A stretch of DNA of 32,188 nucleotides, taken from contig JAJPHK010000100.1 of assembly GCA_021325315.1 (NCBI GenBank), positions 1 through 32,188 on the forward strand. The letters run 5' to 3'. Made by a program: the position numbers and the translations under genes. Shown piece by piece: positions 8,811-19,577 of this stretch (positions within the stretch are counted from its first letter, which is position 1; the number at the start of each line of letters is the position of its first letter). Source of the DNA: Alphaproteobacteria bacterium (GTDB lineage Bacteria; Pseudomonadota; Alphaproteobacteria; Rhizobiales; Xanthobacteraceae). Below the pieces are notes generated by a model. That model worked only from the letters and a program-made list of their open reading frames with translations, did not search any database and had not been told where the DNA came from.

Positions 8811-8856
8811 TTGACACGGTAATCGCATTGACAATGCGTAGGGTGGTCCATATCTC
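8811..8856 (+). promoter_or_regulatory. Candidate sigma70-type promoter for secA
   Basis: A TTGACA box at 8828-8833 and TATCTC at 8851-8856 are separated by exactly 17 bp, 41 bp upstream of the secA start. A second TTGACA at 8811-8816 lies 11 bp further up and could pair with TGCGTA (8835-8840, 18-bp spacing), though less convincingly. The site sits in the 183-bp gap shared with the divergent PPIase gene. The call is based on sequence match alone. Confidence 0.6.
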
Positions 8857-8897
8857 TCCTCGAAGTCTCTCCGAAACCCGCAAAATTGGACTTCGTA

Positions 8898-11651
<2,754 letters not shown>

Positions 11652-11666
11652 CCGGAATTTCCCCAA

Positions 11667-12638
11667 TCAGTCTCTTTTGCGCGGTCTGCTGCGCCCCCCA
11701 TTCATGCGAATTCGGGTTTTTTCGGCGGCGTCCGAGCGGCTCTTCACGTGATCGATGAAGGCTCGCAGCTTCGGCATCATCTGCCGGCGGCCAGGATAGT
11801 AGAGAAACACGCCCGGCAGCATGGGCGCGAACGGCTCCAGTACACGCGTGAGTCTTCCCGCTTTCACCGCTGCAGCAGCGACCGGTTCAGGCACTTGCAC
11901 AAGGCCCACACCTTCGATGGCCGCATCAATCAGGGTGGGATAGTCATGGGCGATGACTGGCCCCGCGACGGCCACCTCGATGGCCTTGTTGCCTTTGACA
12001 AAAGACCAAGGCGCGACTGACCCATTCGAACGGCGCAGACGCAGGCACGCGTGCTGGCGCAGATCGTCGATGCGTTCGGGCCTCTTCCGGCGACGCAGGT
12101 AATCGGGGCTGCCGACGACCACAAACGGAAACGGCCGCGTCAGGCGCACCGCGACCATGTCGGCGGCGATGAACTGGCCGAGCCGGATACCGGCGTCGAA
12201 GCCCTTGGCCGCGATGTCGACTAACTCTTCGCTAGCGGCAATTTCCACTTCGACCTCGGGATAGGCCTGGCAGAAGGATGCGATCAGCGGCTGCAGCAGG
12301 ATCGGGACCACCGCGCGCGGCACCGAGAGGCGCAGCAGTCCGGCCGGCCGCTCTCCGAATCCACGGGCAACTTGGCTTGCGGCAACGAGCTCCTCGAAGG
12401 CGGGCTTTGCCCGTGACAGAAAGCGTTCGCCAGCTTCAGTCAGGCTGACGCTGCGCGTGGTGCGGATGAACAGCGCCGCACCGACGCGCGCCTCAAGTGC
12501 GCGGACCGCTTGGCTGATCGCCGATGGAGTCACCCCGAGGTCGGCGGCGGCCCGGCGAAAGCTGCGGTGCTGGGCAACGCTCAGGAACGTCTCCACGCCG
12601 TCGAGCGCGCCCTTCCTGACTGTGAAGTTCTGCTTCAT
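11667..12638 (-). CDS. LysR-family transcriptional regulator
   Basis: A 323-residue LysR-type regulator. The N-terminal winged helix-turn-helix (about 13-72) has VETFLSVAQHRSFRRAAADLGVTPSAISQAVRALE, followed by RTTRSVSLTEAGERFL. The effector domain carries FDAGIRLGQFIAADMVAV, typical of the AaeR/DsdC-like 'transcriptional regulator, LysR substrate-binding' group. It is divergent from the SAM methyltransferase gene (129 bp between starts) and so probably controls it and itself. A near-palindrome, ATTATAGCGAATAGT (12650-12664), lies 12 bp upstream of the start. The last 20 or so residues form an Arg-rich tail beyond the usual LysR end. Its 3' end runs into secA-derived repeat sequence, suggesting the original C-terminus was altered at an insertion junction. 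The inducer is unknown. Confidence 0.92.
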   Translation of the reverse strand: MKQNFTVRKGALDGVETFLSVAQHRSFRRAAADLGVTPSAISQAVRALEARVGAALFIRTTRSVSLTEAGERFLSRAKPAFEELVAASQVARGFGERPAGLLRLSVPRAVVPILLQPLIASFCQAYPEVEVEIAASEELVDIAAKGFDAGIRLGQFIAADMVAVRLTRPFPFVVVGSPDYLRRRKRPERIDDLRQHACLRLRRSNGSVAPWSFVKGNKAIEVAVAGPVIAHDYPTLIDAAIEGVGLVQVPEPVAAAAVKAGRLTRVLEPFAPMLPGVFLYYPGRRQMMPKLRAFIDHVKSRSDAAEKTRIRMNGGRSRPRKRD

Positions 12639-12649
12639 AGCTCATCGAC

Positions 12650-12664
12650 ATTATAGCGAATAGT
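12650..12664. promoter_or_regulatory. Candidate LysR operator between regulator and methyltransferase genes
   Basis: ATTATAGCGAATAGT is a near-perfect 15-bp inverted repeat (one mismatched pair outside the centre) 12 bp upstream of the LysR start. AT-rich dyads in this position are usual for LysR autoregulation, but the classical T-N11-A spacing is not exact. Inference from position and symmetry only. Confidence 0.35.
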
Positions 12665-12767
12665 CACCCACAGGAAGCGGCCTTATGTCCCTAGCCGATC
12701 CGGAGCGACGGCAATGCCGACGCCTGAGAGCCGCAATCAAAAGACCTGAAGCTTTGGAGACCTTGCA

Positions 12768-13583
12768 ATGACGGATGTTCTTGATCGCGTGCGCGACCAC
12801 TATCGCGCAACTGGCCTGACCGAGCGGCTGAAAACGACCCTCGCTGGCTTCGGGCCGGAGGATCAGCGGCTCACGCCCGAGCAATTGGGCGCCCTCGACC
12901 AGTTTCACACACGCGGGCTCGCTGCGACCGCAGAACTTGCCGAGCTAACCGGGATCACCGCCGACATGTCGGTCCTCGATATCGGCTCGGGTGTCGGCGG
13001 GCCGGCACGCTTTCTGGCTGCGACTTATGGCTGCCGGATTACGGGTGTCGATTTGAGCGAACCGTTCGTCGAGGCCGCGCGCTATCTAACCGAGCGTACG
13101 GGGCAGAGCAAGCAGGTGTCGTTCCGGGTCGGCAGCGCGCTCGAGCTTCCCTTCGACGACGGCCGTTTCGACGTCGTGCTGTTGCAGCACGTGGCAATGA
13201 ACATCTCCGATCGGGCACGGCTCTACCGCGAGATCCGGCGTGTGCTGAAGCCCCTCGGCAAGTTCGCGACCTTCGATGTCGTGTCGAACGGGGGCGAGCC
13301 ACTCTATCCTGTCCCATGGGCGCGAACGCCTGCGACGAGCTTCCTCCTGACAGCCGCCACAACGCGCGAGGCGATTGAACAGGCCGGCTTCCGCACGCTG
13401 ACATGGCAGGACGACACCGAAGTCGCCAAAGCCTGGATCGCACAGCTGCGCGCGTCAGGGCCGCCGTCGCCAAATCTCGGCGTCGTGATGGGGCCAAACT
13501 TCGTGCAGGCCACCGGCAACCTGGGACGGAATCTCATGGAGGGCCGCCTCGGCATCCTCACCGCGGTGTTCGAGGCAGTGTGA
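12768..13583 (+). CDS. Class I SAM-dependent methyltransferase
   Basis: A 271-residue methyltransferase. Motif I VLDIGSGVGGPARFLA lies at 69-84, the acidic ribose-binding loop GVDLSEPFVEAA at 93-104, and LPFDDGRFDVVLLQHVAMNI follows as motifs II and III. The layout resembles UbiE/Coq5-like and sarcosine/dimethylglycine methyltransferase-type small-molecule enzymes, with a helical N-terminus (RVRDHYRATGLTERL) seen in that group. The substrate is unknown. A GGAGA eight bases before the ATG supports the start. The gene is divergent from a LysR regulator and followed after 23 bp by a small membrane protein gene with a perfect AGGAGG, so the two are likely one inducible transcript. It belongs to the cassette bracketed by secA 3'-end repeats. 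Confidence 0.9.
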   Translation: MTDVLDRVRDHYRATGLTERLKTTLAGFGPEDQRLTPEQLGALDQFHTRGLAATAELAELTGITADMSVLDIGSGVGGPARFLAATYGCRITGVDLSEPFVEAARYLTERTGQSKQVSFRVGSALELPFDDGRFDVVLLQHVAMNISDRARLYREIRRVLKPLGKFATFDVVSNGGEPLYPVPWARTPATSFLLTAATTREAIEQAGFRTLTWQDDTEVAKAWIAQLRASGPPSPNLGVVMGPNFVQATGNLGRNLMEGRLGILTAVFEAV

Positions 13584-13606
13584 ATCAACCCCAACAGGAG
13601 GCGCAA

Positions 13607-14113
13607 ATGTCGCCCGCGACCATCTTCGACATCCATCTCGTTCTAGGTTACGTCCCGTGGCTGCTTTGCTTCAGCGCGTATATCTGGCCGAAGCTCAAGT
13701 CCATGGCCTCCGTCGAGGCGCAGCGCGCCATCGCGACGCTGCACAGCTTCCGCTTCTTCGGACTCGTCTTCATCCTTCCAGGCGTCGTCGGCAATCTGCC
13801 TGCAGGCTTCGCCGCATTCGCCGCCTATGGCGACTTTGCCACTGGGCTACTGGCCATGCTGGCGCTTCTCACGGCCAGGCAACGTCTGCTCTTTTGGCCG
13901 TTCGTCGTCGCCTTCAATCTCGTGGGAGCGGTCGACATCATCGTCGACTATTATCATGGCAACCAACTGGGTCTTGCGCCCCTGGCCGGGGAGTTGGGCG
14001 CTACCTACTGGATCCCGATTATCTACGTGCCCATACTGATGATCACACACGTCGCCGCATTCTATTTGCTGGCGCGTCCTCAGCCCACCGCTGGCATTGC
14101 GACCACAACGTAG
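13607..14113 (+). CDS. Small multipass membrane protein of unknown function
   Basis: A 168-residue protein with four or five predicted membrane helices, roughly at residues 10-28, 48-68, 74-91, 95-115 and 134-156. No family is recognised. An AGGAGG with 6-base spacing fixes the start at 13607; a longer open frame from 13403 lies inside the methyltransferase gene and is not real. It is second in a likely two-gene operon with the methyltransferase. Its last codons, the TAG stop included, fall within the decayed secA 3'-end copy, so the C-terminus (TAGIATTT) may have been formed at a recombination junction. Aromatic and acidic residues (VDIIVDYYHGN, 109-119) near helix four hint at a binding site, but that is speculation. 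Confidence 0.82.
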   Translation: MSPATIFDIHLVLGYVPWLLCFSAYIWPKLKSMASVEAQRAIATLHSFRFFGLVFILPGVVGNLPAGFAAFAAYGDFATGLLAMLALLTARQRLLFWPFVVAFNLVGAVDIIVDYYHGNQLGLAPLAGELGATYWIPIIYVPILMITHVAAFYLLARPQPTAGIATTT

Positions 14114-14200
14114 ACCTTGCACTTGCGGACTCCGGTAAGAAATACAAGCATTACCACGGCCGATCGCGTAACCGGGCTTTCCCTAGTCGATTGTTTCTAT
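14101..14200. repeat. Right copy of the direct repeat: decayed secA 3' end
   Basis: This stretch aligns with the secA 3' end at 11582-11680, with about a quarter of positions changed and a few small indels. It holds the identical 14-bp block (14137-14150), CCACGGCC (14154-14161), GATCGC (14162-14167) and a TAA at 14169-14171 aligned with the secA TGA. In the secA frame it still reads SGKKYKHYHG, but all three SEC-C cysteines are replaced. No start codon or other secA domain precedes it, so it is a pseudogene fragment, not a gene. Confidence 0.75.
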
Positions 14201-14212
14201 GTTCTTGGGTCG

Positions 14213-14280
14213 TGTCCGCTTTGCCCTATGGCCACTGAAGGGCGGACAGGATTGATGTTGGCTGGGCCAAGAAGCGACAT
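14213..14280. repeat. Nested inverted repeats between the secA remnant and the second LysR gene
   Basis: TGTCCGC (14213-14219) pairs perfectly with GCGGACA (14242-14248). The longer TGTCCGCTTTGCCC (14213-14226) is also an imperfect inverted match to GGGCCAAGAAGCGACA (14264-14279). The words resemble dispersed palindromic intergenic sequences I recall from Bradyrhizobium-type genomes, so this may be a degenerate REP-like element. It could alternatively act as a terminator region, though there is no T run. Confidence 0.4.
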
Positions 14281-14283
14281 CGG

Positions 14284-15195
14284 TCATGGCGTAAGCGTTT
14301 TGAGACGACGCGCATCTTCGGCCGCTTCCGCCAATACCCAATTTCGGAATGTTACAATCTTCGGCACGTTCGAAGCCGCTTTCGGGCAGACGATCCAGTA
14401 GGTCTTGGCCATCCTCAACGAGACATCGATCGGCCGCACAAGGCGGCCGTCAATAAGGTCTCGGGCTGCAAGTGCCGTCCGAGCCAGGGCAATGCCCTGC
14501 CCATCGATCGCGGCGTCGATCAAAATGCTCGCACGATTCAGAACAGGGCCAGGACCGACGGTAGCCTTTAGGCCGGCGGCCTCAAATAAGCGTGTCCAAT
14601 TCTTTGCGTCTTCAAGACGCAGCAGAGGAAATTTCAGAAGGTCCGCGGCTTTCGTGATGCGATTGCGCCCTGCGACAAGCTTGGGGCTGCACACAGGAAA
14701 AAGCCGCTCTGAATAGAGTCGCTCCACGTGCAGCCCCGGCCAATTCCCGTCACCATGGCGGATCGCCACATCGACATCCTCACCTGCGAAATCGACGTAG
14801 TGCGTCGTTGCCGAAACGCGCAAATTCACATCTGGATGCTGCTCGGCAAAGTGGCTCAGCCGGTTGACCAGCCACTTGGCTGCAAAGTCTGGCGAGGTGC
14901 TAACGGTGAGAACCCCGCCCTCTTGCCGCTGCAGCAGCCGTTCGGTGCCAACAGCGATCCGGTCCAGAGCGTCGCGGACGACGGCAAGGTAGTCGCGGCC
15001 TGCTTCGGTCAGAATCAGCCGTTGTCGTTCGCGATGGAAGAGCTTGAGCCCAAGCGTATCTTCGAGCGCCTTCACCTGATGACTGACTGCGCCTTGTGTA
15101 ACATTCAGCTCTTCGGCGGCCCGCGTAAAACTCTCGCTTCGAGCCGCAGCTTCGAAAGCTTTCAAACCATTCAGCGGCGGGAGGCGGCGTGCCAT
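14284..15195 (-). CDS. LysR-family regulator, GcvA-like
   Basis: A 303-residue LysR-type regulator. The N-terminus PPLNGLKAFEAAARSESFTRAAEELNVTQGAVSHQVKALED (about residues 5-45) is the GcvA/AmpR-group helix-turn-helix, followed by LFHRERQRLILTEAG. The effector domain shows VDVAIRHGDGNWPGLHVERLYSERLFPVCSP, typical of this group. The ATG at 15195 is preferred; a TTG four codons upstream (15207) is possible, and neither has a strong Shine-Dalgarno. It is divergent from the MATE-family transporter gene, the usual arrangement for a regulator controlling its neighbour. The name GcvA does not imply glycine-cleavage control here, since no gcv genes are near. The 253-bp gap to the transporter is AT-rich and holds overlapping inverted repeats. 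Confidence 0.93.
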   Translation of the reverse strand: MARRLPPLNGLKAFEAAARSESFTRAAEELNVTQGAVSHQVKALEDTLGLKLFHRERQRLILTEAGRDYLAVVRDALDRIAVGTERLLQRQEGGVLTVSTSPDFAAKWLVNRLSHFAEQHPDVNLRVSATTHYVDFAGEDVDVAIRHGDGNWPGLHVERLYSERLFPVCSPKLVAGRNRITKAADLLKFPLLRLEDAKNWTRLFEAAGLKATVGPGPVLNRASILIDAAIDGQGIALARTALAARDLIDGRLVRPIDVSLRMAKTYWIVCPKAASNVPKIVTFRNWVLAEAAEDARRLKTLTP

Positions 15196-15286
15196 TAACC
15201 TGATCAATCATGAGAAAATCTAATCAAGAATACAGCGAATCTATCGTACGTACAATGTATCGATGATTTCTAATGCCCCGAGTTAA

Positions 15287-15313
15287 TGAGAATTTCTCAG
15301 GTAGGCCTGAGAA
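15287..15313. promoter_or_regulatory. Overlapping inverted repeats, candidate operator or leader hairpin for the MATE gene
   Basis: TGAGAA (15287-15292) and TTCTCA (15294-15299) form a dyad with a 1-bp centre. The same right arm, extended to TTCTCAGG (15294-15301), pairs perfectly with CCTGAGAA (15306-15313) across a 4-bp loop. Three alternating half-sites thus lie 136 bp upstream of the MATE start and 92 bp from the LysR start. Either a regulator-binding array or a switchable RNA hairpin would fit; I cannot tell which. Confidence 0.5.
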
Positions 15314-15448
15314 ATGATGCGTTGCGGGTAGCTGCGATCCGAAGATAGTGCAGCTTGCTTCCTTTTGAAGCGACCTCCATGAGCGGCCCCGTTCTTGAAG
15401 ACAATTCGTCTTAAGCGCTGCTCCAGTCCCATACGGGGAGGAGTGCCT

Positions 15449-17062
15449 ATGGGCAACCAAAGCATTTCTATTCCCCCGGCATCGTTGGCCGCGTCTGCCT
15501 CGGCGGCTTCACAGGCGCGCCCCGTGGCGGCTCGCACCAAATTGCTCCTTGAAGGTCCAATTTTTGCAACGCTGTTGCGGCTTGCGGCACCGAACATTCT
15601 CAACCTGGTCGCATTTGTCGGCGTTATCACTTTTGATGGTTTCTTTCTCGGGAGAATTGGAACAGACGCGCTCGCGGGAGCATCGCTGGCGTTTCCTTGG
15701 ATCATGCTCATCCTACAAACCACCAACAGCGGTATGGGCGCTGGAGTATCGTCGGCTATTGCGCGCGCTCTCGGCGCGGGAAACCGGGACCGCGCCGATA
15801 AACTTGCCGTCCACGCATTTCTGTTGGCTCTCGCGCTTGCGGGAATCTTTTCGACCGTCATGCTGCTGGCTGCCCCCTTTATCTTTCGCTGGATGGGCGG
15901 GCACGATGCAATGCTGACTGACGCGCTCTCATACGCCGATGTGGCTTTCGGCGGCGCCGTATCGATCACGGTACTCAATCTGCTCGGTAACGCGGTGCGC
16001 GGAACGGGCAATATGAGTCTGCATGCGGGCGTCCTGGTTGGCTGCGTCGTCGCTCACATTGCACTCTCGCCTATTCTTATCTTCGGTTATGGCCCGTTTC
16101 CGGCGTTGGGGCCTGCAGGCGCTGGCTGGGGGCTGGTGATTCCCTTCGGCGTCGGCAGCCTGGTCATGATTGTCTACCTGCGCTCGTCTCGCTCGATCGT
16201 TCGTTTGAATTTCTATGGAGTGGCTCCGCGATGGCCGCTATTCGCCGACATTCTCAACGTTGGTGTGCCGGGTTTGATCAACACTGCAATCACCAACCTT
16301 TCTGTGATCGTGCTGACGGGCATCGCTGGCCAGTTTGGGCCCCAAGCCGCCATCGGCTACGCGATGGGGGCAAGGCTCGAATACATCATGCAGCCCATCG
16401 CTTTTGGTTTTGGAACGGCGATCGTCGCCATGGTGGGGACTAATTGGGGCGCGCAGCAGTATGGCCGCGCTCGCCGGATCGCCTGGACGGGCGCGGCGAC
16501 GATCTCGCTTCTTTGTGGGAGCCTGGGATTAATCGTTGCGGTGCAACCCAACATTTGGTTGGGCTTATTCAGTGACGACGTCGAGGTGGCACGCCTTGGA
16601 GCGATGTATCTGCGGATCGTCGGGCCGGCCTATGTCTGTTTCGGCCTCGGCCTTGGACTGTTTTTCGTAAGCCAAGGATTCGGCCACGGCTTTACAGCGA
16701 TGATCGCTAACGCGGTGCGGTTGCTCGTGAGCGCAGGTGCAGGACTCGCAGCAGTCTACTGCCTCGGTCTCGGTACAGCCGGCCTCTTCGCGGCTATTGC
16801 CGCTGGCTTCTGCATTTACGCAGCGGCGAGCGCGCTCGCGGTAGTTCGAATTTCACCCGCAAGCAACACCCCAAAAATAAGAATGCTGATGAGATCGATT
16901 GGCGGATTCGTCATAAAAGGCGGGGTATCAACGTTTAAGCGCTGCTGGCTGGGTCGTGACAAGAGTCGCCGCGCACTTGCGGCGCTCGGCGACGACAATC
17001 TCAGCAACTTAAGCGAAATCGGACGCCGCATCCGGCGCGAAGGACAACAAGCGGAGCACTGA
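15449..17062 (+). CDS. MATE-family efflux transporter with C-terminal extension
   Basis: Inner-membrane cation-coupled multidrug/organic-compound exporter, 537 residues. After a 30-residue Ala/Ser-rich N-terminus come about twelve membrane helices in two MatE halves. The first includes ATLLRLAAPNILNLVAFVGVITFDGFFLGRIGTDALAGASLAFP, the second ILNVGVPGLINTAITNLSVIVLTGIAGQFG. These show the classical helix-1/helix-7 pattern of MATE proteins. GGGGAGGAG upstream sets the start at 15449 rather than the in-frame ATG at 15395. The last 60 or so residues leave the membrane and include a segment (503-530) resembling the short DUF1127 domain, which ordinary MATE proteins lack. It is divergent from a GcvA-like LysR regulator, which is probably its controller. 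Confidence 0.92.
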   Translation: MGNQSISIPPASLAASASAASQARPVAARTKLLLEGPIFATLLRLAAPNILNLVAFVGVITFDGFFLGRIGTDALAGASLAFPWIMLILQTTNSGMGAGVSSAIARALGAGNRDRADKLAVHAFLLALALAGIFSTVMLLAAPFIFRWMGGHDAMLTDALSYADVAFGGAVSITVLNLLGNAVRGTGNMSLHAGVLVGCVVAHIALSPILIFGYGPFPALGPAGAGWGLVIPFGVGSLVMIVYLRSSRSIVRLNFYGVAPRWPLFADILNVGVPGLINTAITNLSVIVLTGIAGQFGPQAAIGYAMGARLEYIMQPIAFGFGTAIVAMVGTNWGAQQYGRARRIAWTGAATISLLCGSLGLIVAVQPNIWLGLFSDDVEVARLGAMYLRIVGPAYVCFGLGLGLFFVSQGFGHGFTAMIANAVRLLVSAGAGLAAVYCLGLGTAGLFAAIAAGFCIYAAASALAVVRISPASNTPKIRMLMRSIGGFVIKGGVSTFKRCWLGRDKSRRALAALGDDNLSNLSEIGRRIRREGQQAEH

Positions 17063-17123
17063 AAATTAAGAGCGAACTCGCCGCTTCTATTCAGCTACCA
17101 CCTCGCGTTAATAACTCCACGCA

Positions 17124-18476
17124 CTAGCGGAACGCGCTGAAGCTGCTGGAGCTCAGAATCGGCGAGCCCTGCATGGTGGGCTGCTGCTGCGCTTCCTTTT
17201 GCGGCGCCGGTTTCTCGGCGGGCTCCGGCTGTTTCGTCGAAGCGGTTTGCGTGGCGTGTTTTGGCTTCGGCGCAGGCGCGGAAGCCGTTCGTGTTTTCGG
17301 AGCGGGTGCAGGCACAGGCTCCGGCGCCGCTGCCTGTTGTGGCTGCGGCGCGGGCGTTTCGGGATTGCGCTTCAGCCATGCGCCGATCTTGTCGAATACG
17401 CCGGGCTTTTCGTCGTTTGCCGAAGCCATGGCGGGGATAACGGTCGTACCTGTCGGCACATCGGCTGCGGCGGAACGAACACCGTCAGCTTCGCGCGCAT
17501 CCGCCGGCGTCGAGACAAGACGCGGGCCGCTCGGATCGCGTTCGGGGAATTTGGAAGCAAATACCGGATTCATCCCGCCGTCGCGGAACTGGTTGAGCGG
17601 CGCCGTGGGCGTGCCACGCCGCACGAGATCCGCGTATTCCTTCTGGTCGGCGTCGCGCTTCGCTTTCACCGCTTCCGCGACTTCGATCGGTTGATCGAAT
17701 ACGGGGCATTTTTGCTGCGCGTTGAACGGCTGCGTCGGATCGAACGGAATCGCATTGAAGACGTAGCGGCGGTCGCACACATCGACCTTCGGCTCCTGAT
17801 GCGTCACTTCAAAATGATCGTTGCCTTCCTTCAGCATGCGCCAGAACGCGATATTCGGGTTGTTCCGGTGCCGCGCCATGTTCTTCGGCGTCATGCGGAA
17901 CGGATAGGCTTGTACCTGGAAGGCGCGTTGACCGCCGGTAAAGGCCTCGCGCGCGAGCGCGAAAATTTCGCCGATCTGCTCGTCGGTCATCGCGTAGCAG
18001 CCCGCGGATGAGCAATCGCCGTGCACCATCAGGTTCGATCCGGTCCGGTTAAGCGCCCGGTCGAAGGCGTTGGGGAAACCGGTATTGAACGACAGATAGT
18101 AAGACGAGTTCGGGTTCATCAAACCCGGCGTGATCATGTAGAAGCCTTCCGGCGCCTGGCGGTCGCCGGTCTTGATCTTCGGGCCGAGATCGCCCGACCA
18201 GCGGCAGATCGGATAGGTCTTCAGAAGCTCGTATTTGCCCTCGGTTGTCTGTTTCCAGACTTCGAGCTCGGATTCTTCCTTAAAGATGCGAACGAGAATG
18301 GGGGACTCTTTCGTCATCCCTTTCTTCTCGATCAAGGCGACCATTTCCGGAGAAAGCTGCTTGCTGGCTCTCTCGTTGGTCGCGAACATGGACTCGGAGA
18401 AGCATCCCGCGAGCGCGAACGAGCAAAGCGCGGCAAAGGCCGCTACGCTGAAGCGGATGAACTTGGGCCGGCTCAA
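17124..18476 (-). CDS. L,D-transpeptidase (YafK/ErfK-type) lipoprotein
   Basis: Cell-envelope protein of 450 residues. A lipoprotein signal ends in the lipobox LAGC, placing the lipidated cysteine at 25. The YafK-type catalytic domain follows, with KTYPICRWSGDLGPKIKTGDRQAPEG (86-111) and the active-site motif MVHGDCSSAGCYAMTDEQI, giving His152 and Cys160 as probable catalytic residues. After about residue 300 the chain is low in order and rich in Ala/Pro/Lys. The family cross-links or trims peptidoglycan or attaches proteins to it; the exact reaction is unknown. The start is a TTG at 18476, supported by AAGGGG seven bases upstream and by the need for the signal peptide; no ATG would keep that signal. 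It lies downstream of accA on the same strand. Confidence 0.88.
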   Translation of the reverse strand: MSRPKFIRFSVAAFAALCSFALAGCFSESMFATNERASKQLSPEMVALIEKKGMTKESPILVRIFKEESELEVWKQTTEGKYELLKTYPICRWSGDLGPKIKTGDRQAPEGFYMITPGLMNPNSSYYLSFNTGFPNAFDRALNRTGSNLMVHGDCSSAGCYAMTDEQIGEIFALAREAFTGGQRAFQVQAYPFRMTPKNMARHRNNPNIAFWRMLKEGNDHFEVTHQEPKVDVCDRRYVFNAIPFDPTQPFNAQQKCPVFDQPIEVAEAVKAKRDADQKEYADLVRRGTPTAPLNQFRDGGMNPVFASKFPERDPSGPRLVSTPADAREADGVRSAAADVPTGTTVIPAMASANDEKPGVFDKIGAWLKRNPETPAPQPQQAAAPEPVPAPAPKTRTASAPAPKPKHATQTASTKQPEPAEKPAPQKEAQQQPTMQGSPILSSSSFSAFR

Positions 18477-18611
18477 TGCGGAACCCCTTACCCCGTTAAG
18501 AAACGTCCACCATCATTGGCTAAATCGTTACTCTTGCCATTGGGTTACCGCAAGACGCCGACGCCGGTTCTCGGCACATCGTGAACAGACGGAAACCCCC
18601 GATATTGAAAC

Positions 18612-19565
18612 CTATAAATTACGCCCAATAGCGAGGAATTTTTGTTGTCTTTCCGCCTTAATTTGCTCGCGGGAAAGACCCTTTAAATCGCCGAGAGCGA
18701 AGCTGATCGCCTCCCCCGTCGCAGCAATCGTGGCAGCCGTGTGGCGATGGGCTCCCCCCGCCGGTTCGGGGATGATGGTGTCGACGACACCGAGCCGGTG
18801 GAGGTCCTGGGCGGTGATTTTCATGTTGGTGGCGGCTTCCTGCGCCTTCGTCGTATCGCGCCACAGAATCGAAGCCGCCCCTTCGGGCGAAATCACGCTG
18901 TAGATCGAATGCTCGAGCATCAGAACGCGGTTTGCCGTTGCAATCGCGATCGCGCCGCCCGAGCCGCCTTCGCCGATGATCACCGCGACGTTCGGAACGC
19001 CGAGATTGAGACACGCTTCGGTGGAACGCGCGATCGCCTCGGCCTGGCCGCGTTCCTCCGCATCGATGCCGGGATAGGCGCCCGCCGTATCGACAAGTGA
19101 AATGACCGGCAGTCCGAAACGATCGGCGAGTTCCATCAACCGCACCGCTTTCCGGTAACCCTCCGGTCGCGCCATACCGAAATTGTGCCGGATGCGCGAT
19201 TCGGTAGACGAGCCTTTTTCGTGTCCGATCAGGCAGACCGCCTCGCCGCGAAAACGCGCGAAGCCGCCCAGGATTGCGGCGTCCTCCGCGTATTTCCGGT
19301 CGCCGGCGAACGGCGTGAATTCGGTAAACAGCCCCTTCGCGTAATCCGAAAAATGCGGTCGCTCGGGATGACGGGCGACCTGTGTTTTTTGCCACGGCGA
19401 AAGATTGGCGTAGAGGTCTTCGAGCGCCTGGGCTGCCTTGCTTTCCAGGCGCGCGATTTCGTCGCCGATCGCGGCACCTTCCCCCGATGCTTCGAGCGCG
19501 CGCAATTCCTCGAGCTTTTTTTCAAGCTCGCCGACGGGCCGTTCAAAATCGAGAATGGTGCGCAT
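18612..19565 (-). CDS. accA: Acetyl-CoA carboxylase carboxyltransferase subunit alpha
   Basis: Alpha subunit of the carboxyltransferase that, with AccD, transfers CO2 from biotin carrier protein to acetyl-CoA, making malonyl-CoA for fatty acid synthesis. The 317 residues match the family length. Diagnostic stretches are [15 protein letters not shown] at the start, [40 protein letters not shown] and [40 protein letters not shown], which form the carboxybiotin/acyl-CoA site. The ATG at 19565 has no Shine-Dalgarno; instead a perfect 6-bp hairpin (19578-19593) ends 12 bases upstream, which may influence translation. It lies 108 bp downstream of xerD on the same strand. Confidence 0.97.
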   Translation of the reverse strand: MRTILDFERPVGELEKKLEELRALEASGEGAAIGDEIARLESKAAQALEDLYANLSPWQKTQVARHPERPHFSDYAKGLFTEFTPFAGDRKYAEDAAILGGFARFRGEAVCLIGHEKGSSTESRIRHNFGMARPEGYRKAVRLMELADRFGLPVISLVDTAGAYPGIDAEERGQAEAIARSTEACLNLGVPNVAVIIGEGGSGGAIAIATANRVLMLEHSIYSVISPEGAASILWRDTTKAQEAATNMKITAQDLHRLGVVDTIIPEPAGGAHRHTAATIAATGEAISFALGDLKGLSREQIKAERQQKFLAIGRNL

Positions 19566-19577
19566 GAAGAAATATAT

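Noticed and set aside
11703-11726. CGAATTCG palindrome followed by a T run after secA, considered as a terminator
   Set aside because: The stem is short with no room for a loop, and it lies inside the convergent LysR coding region.
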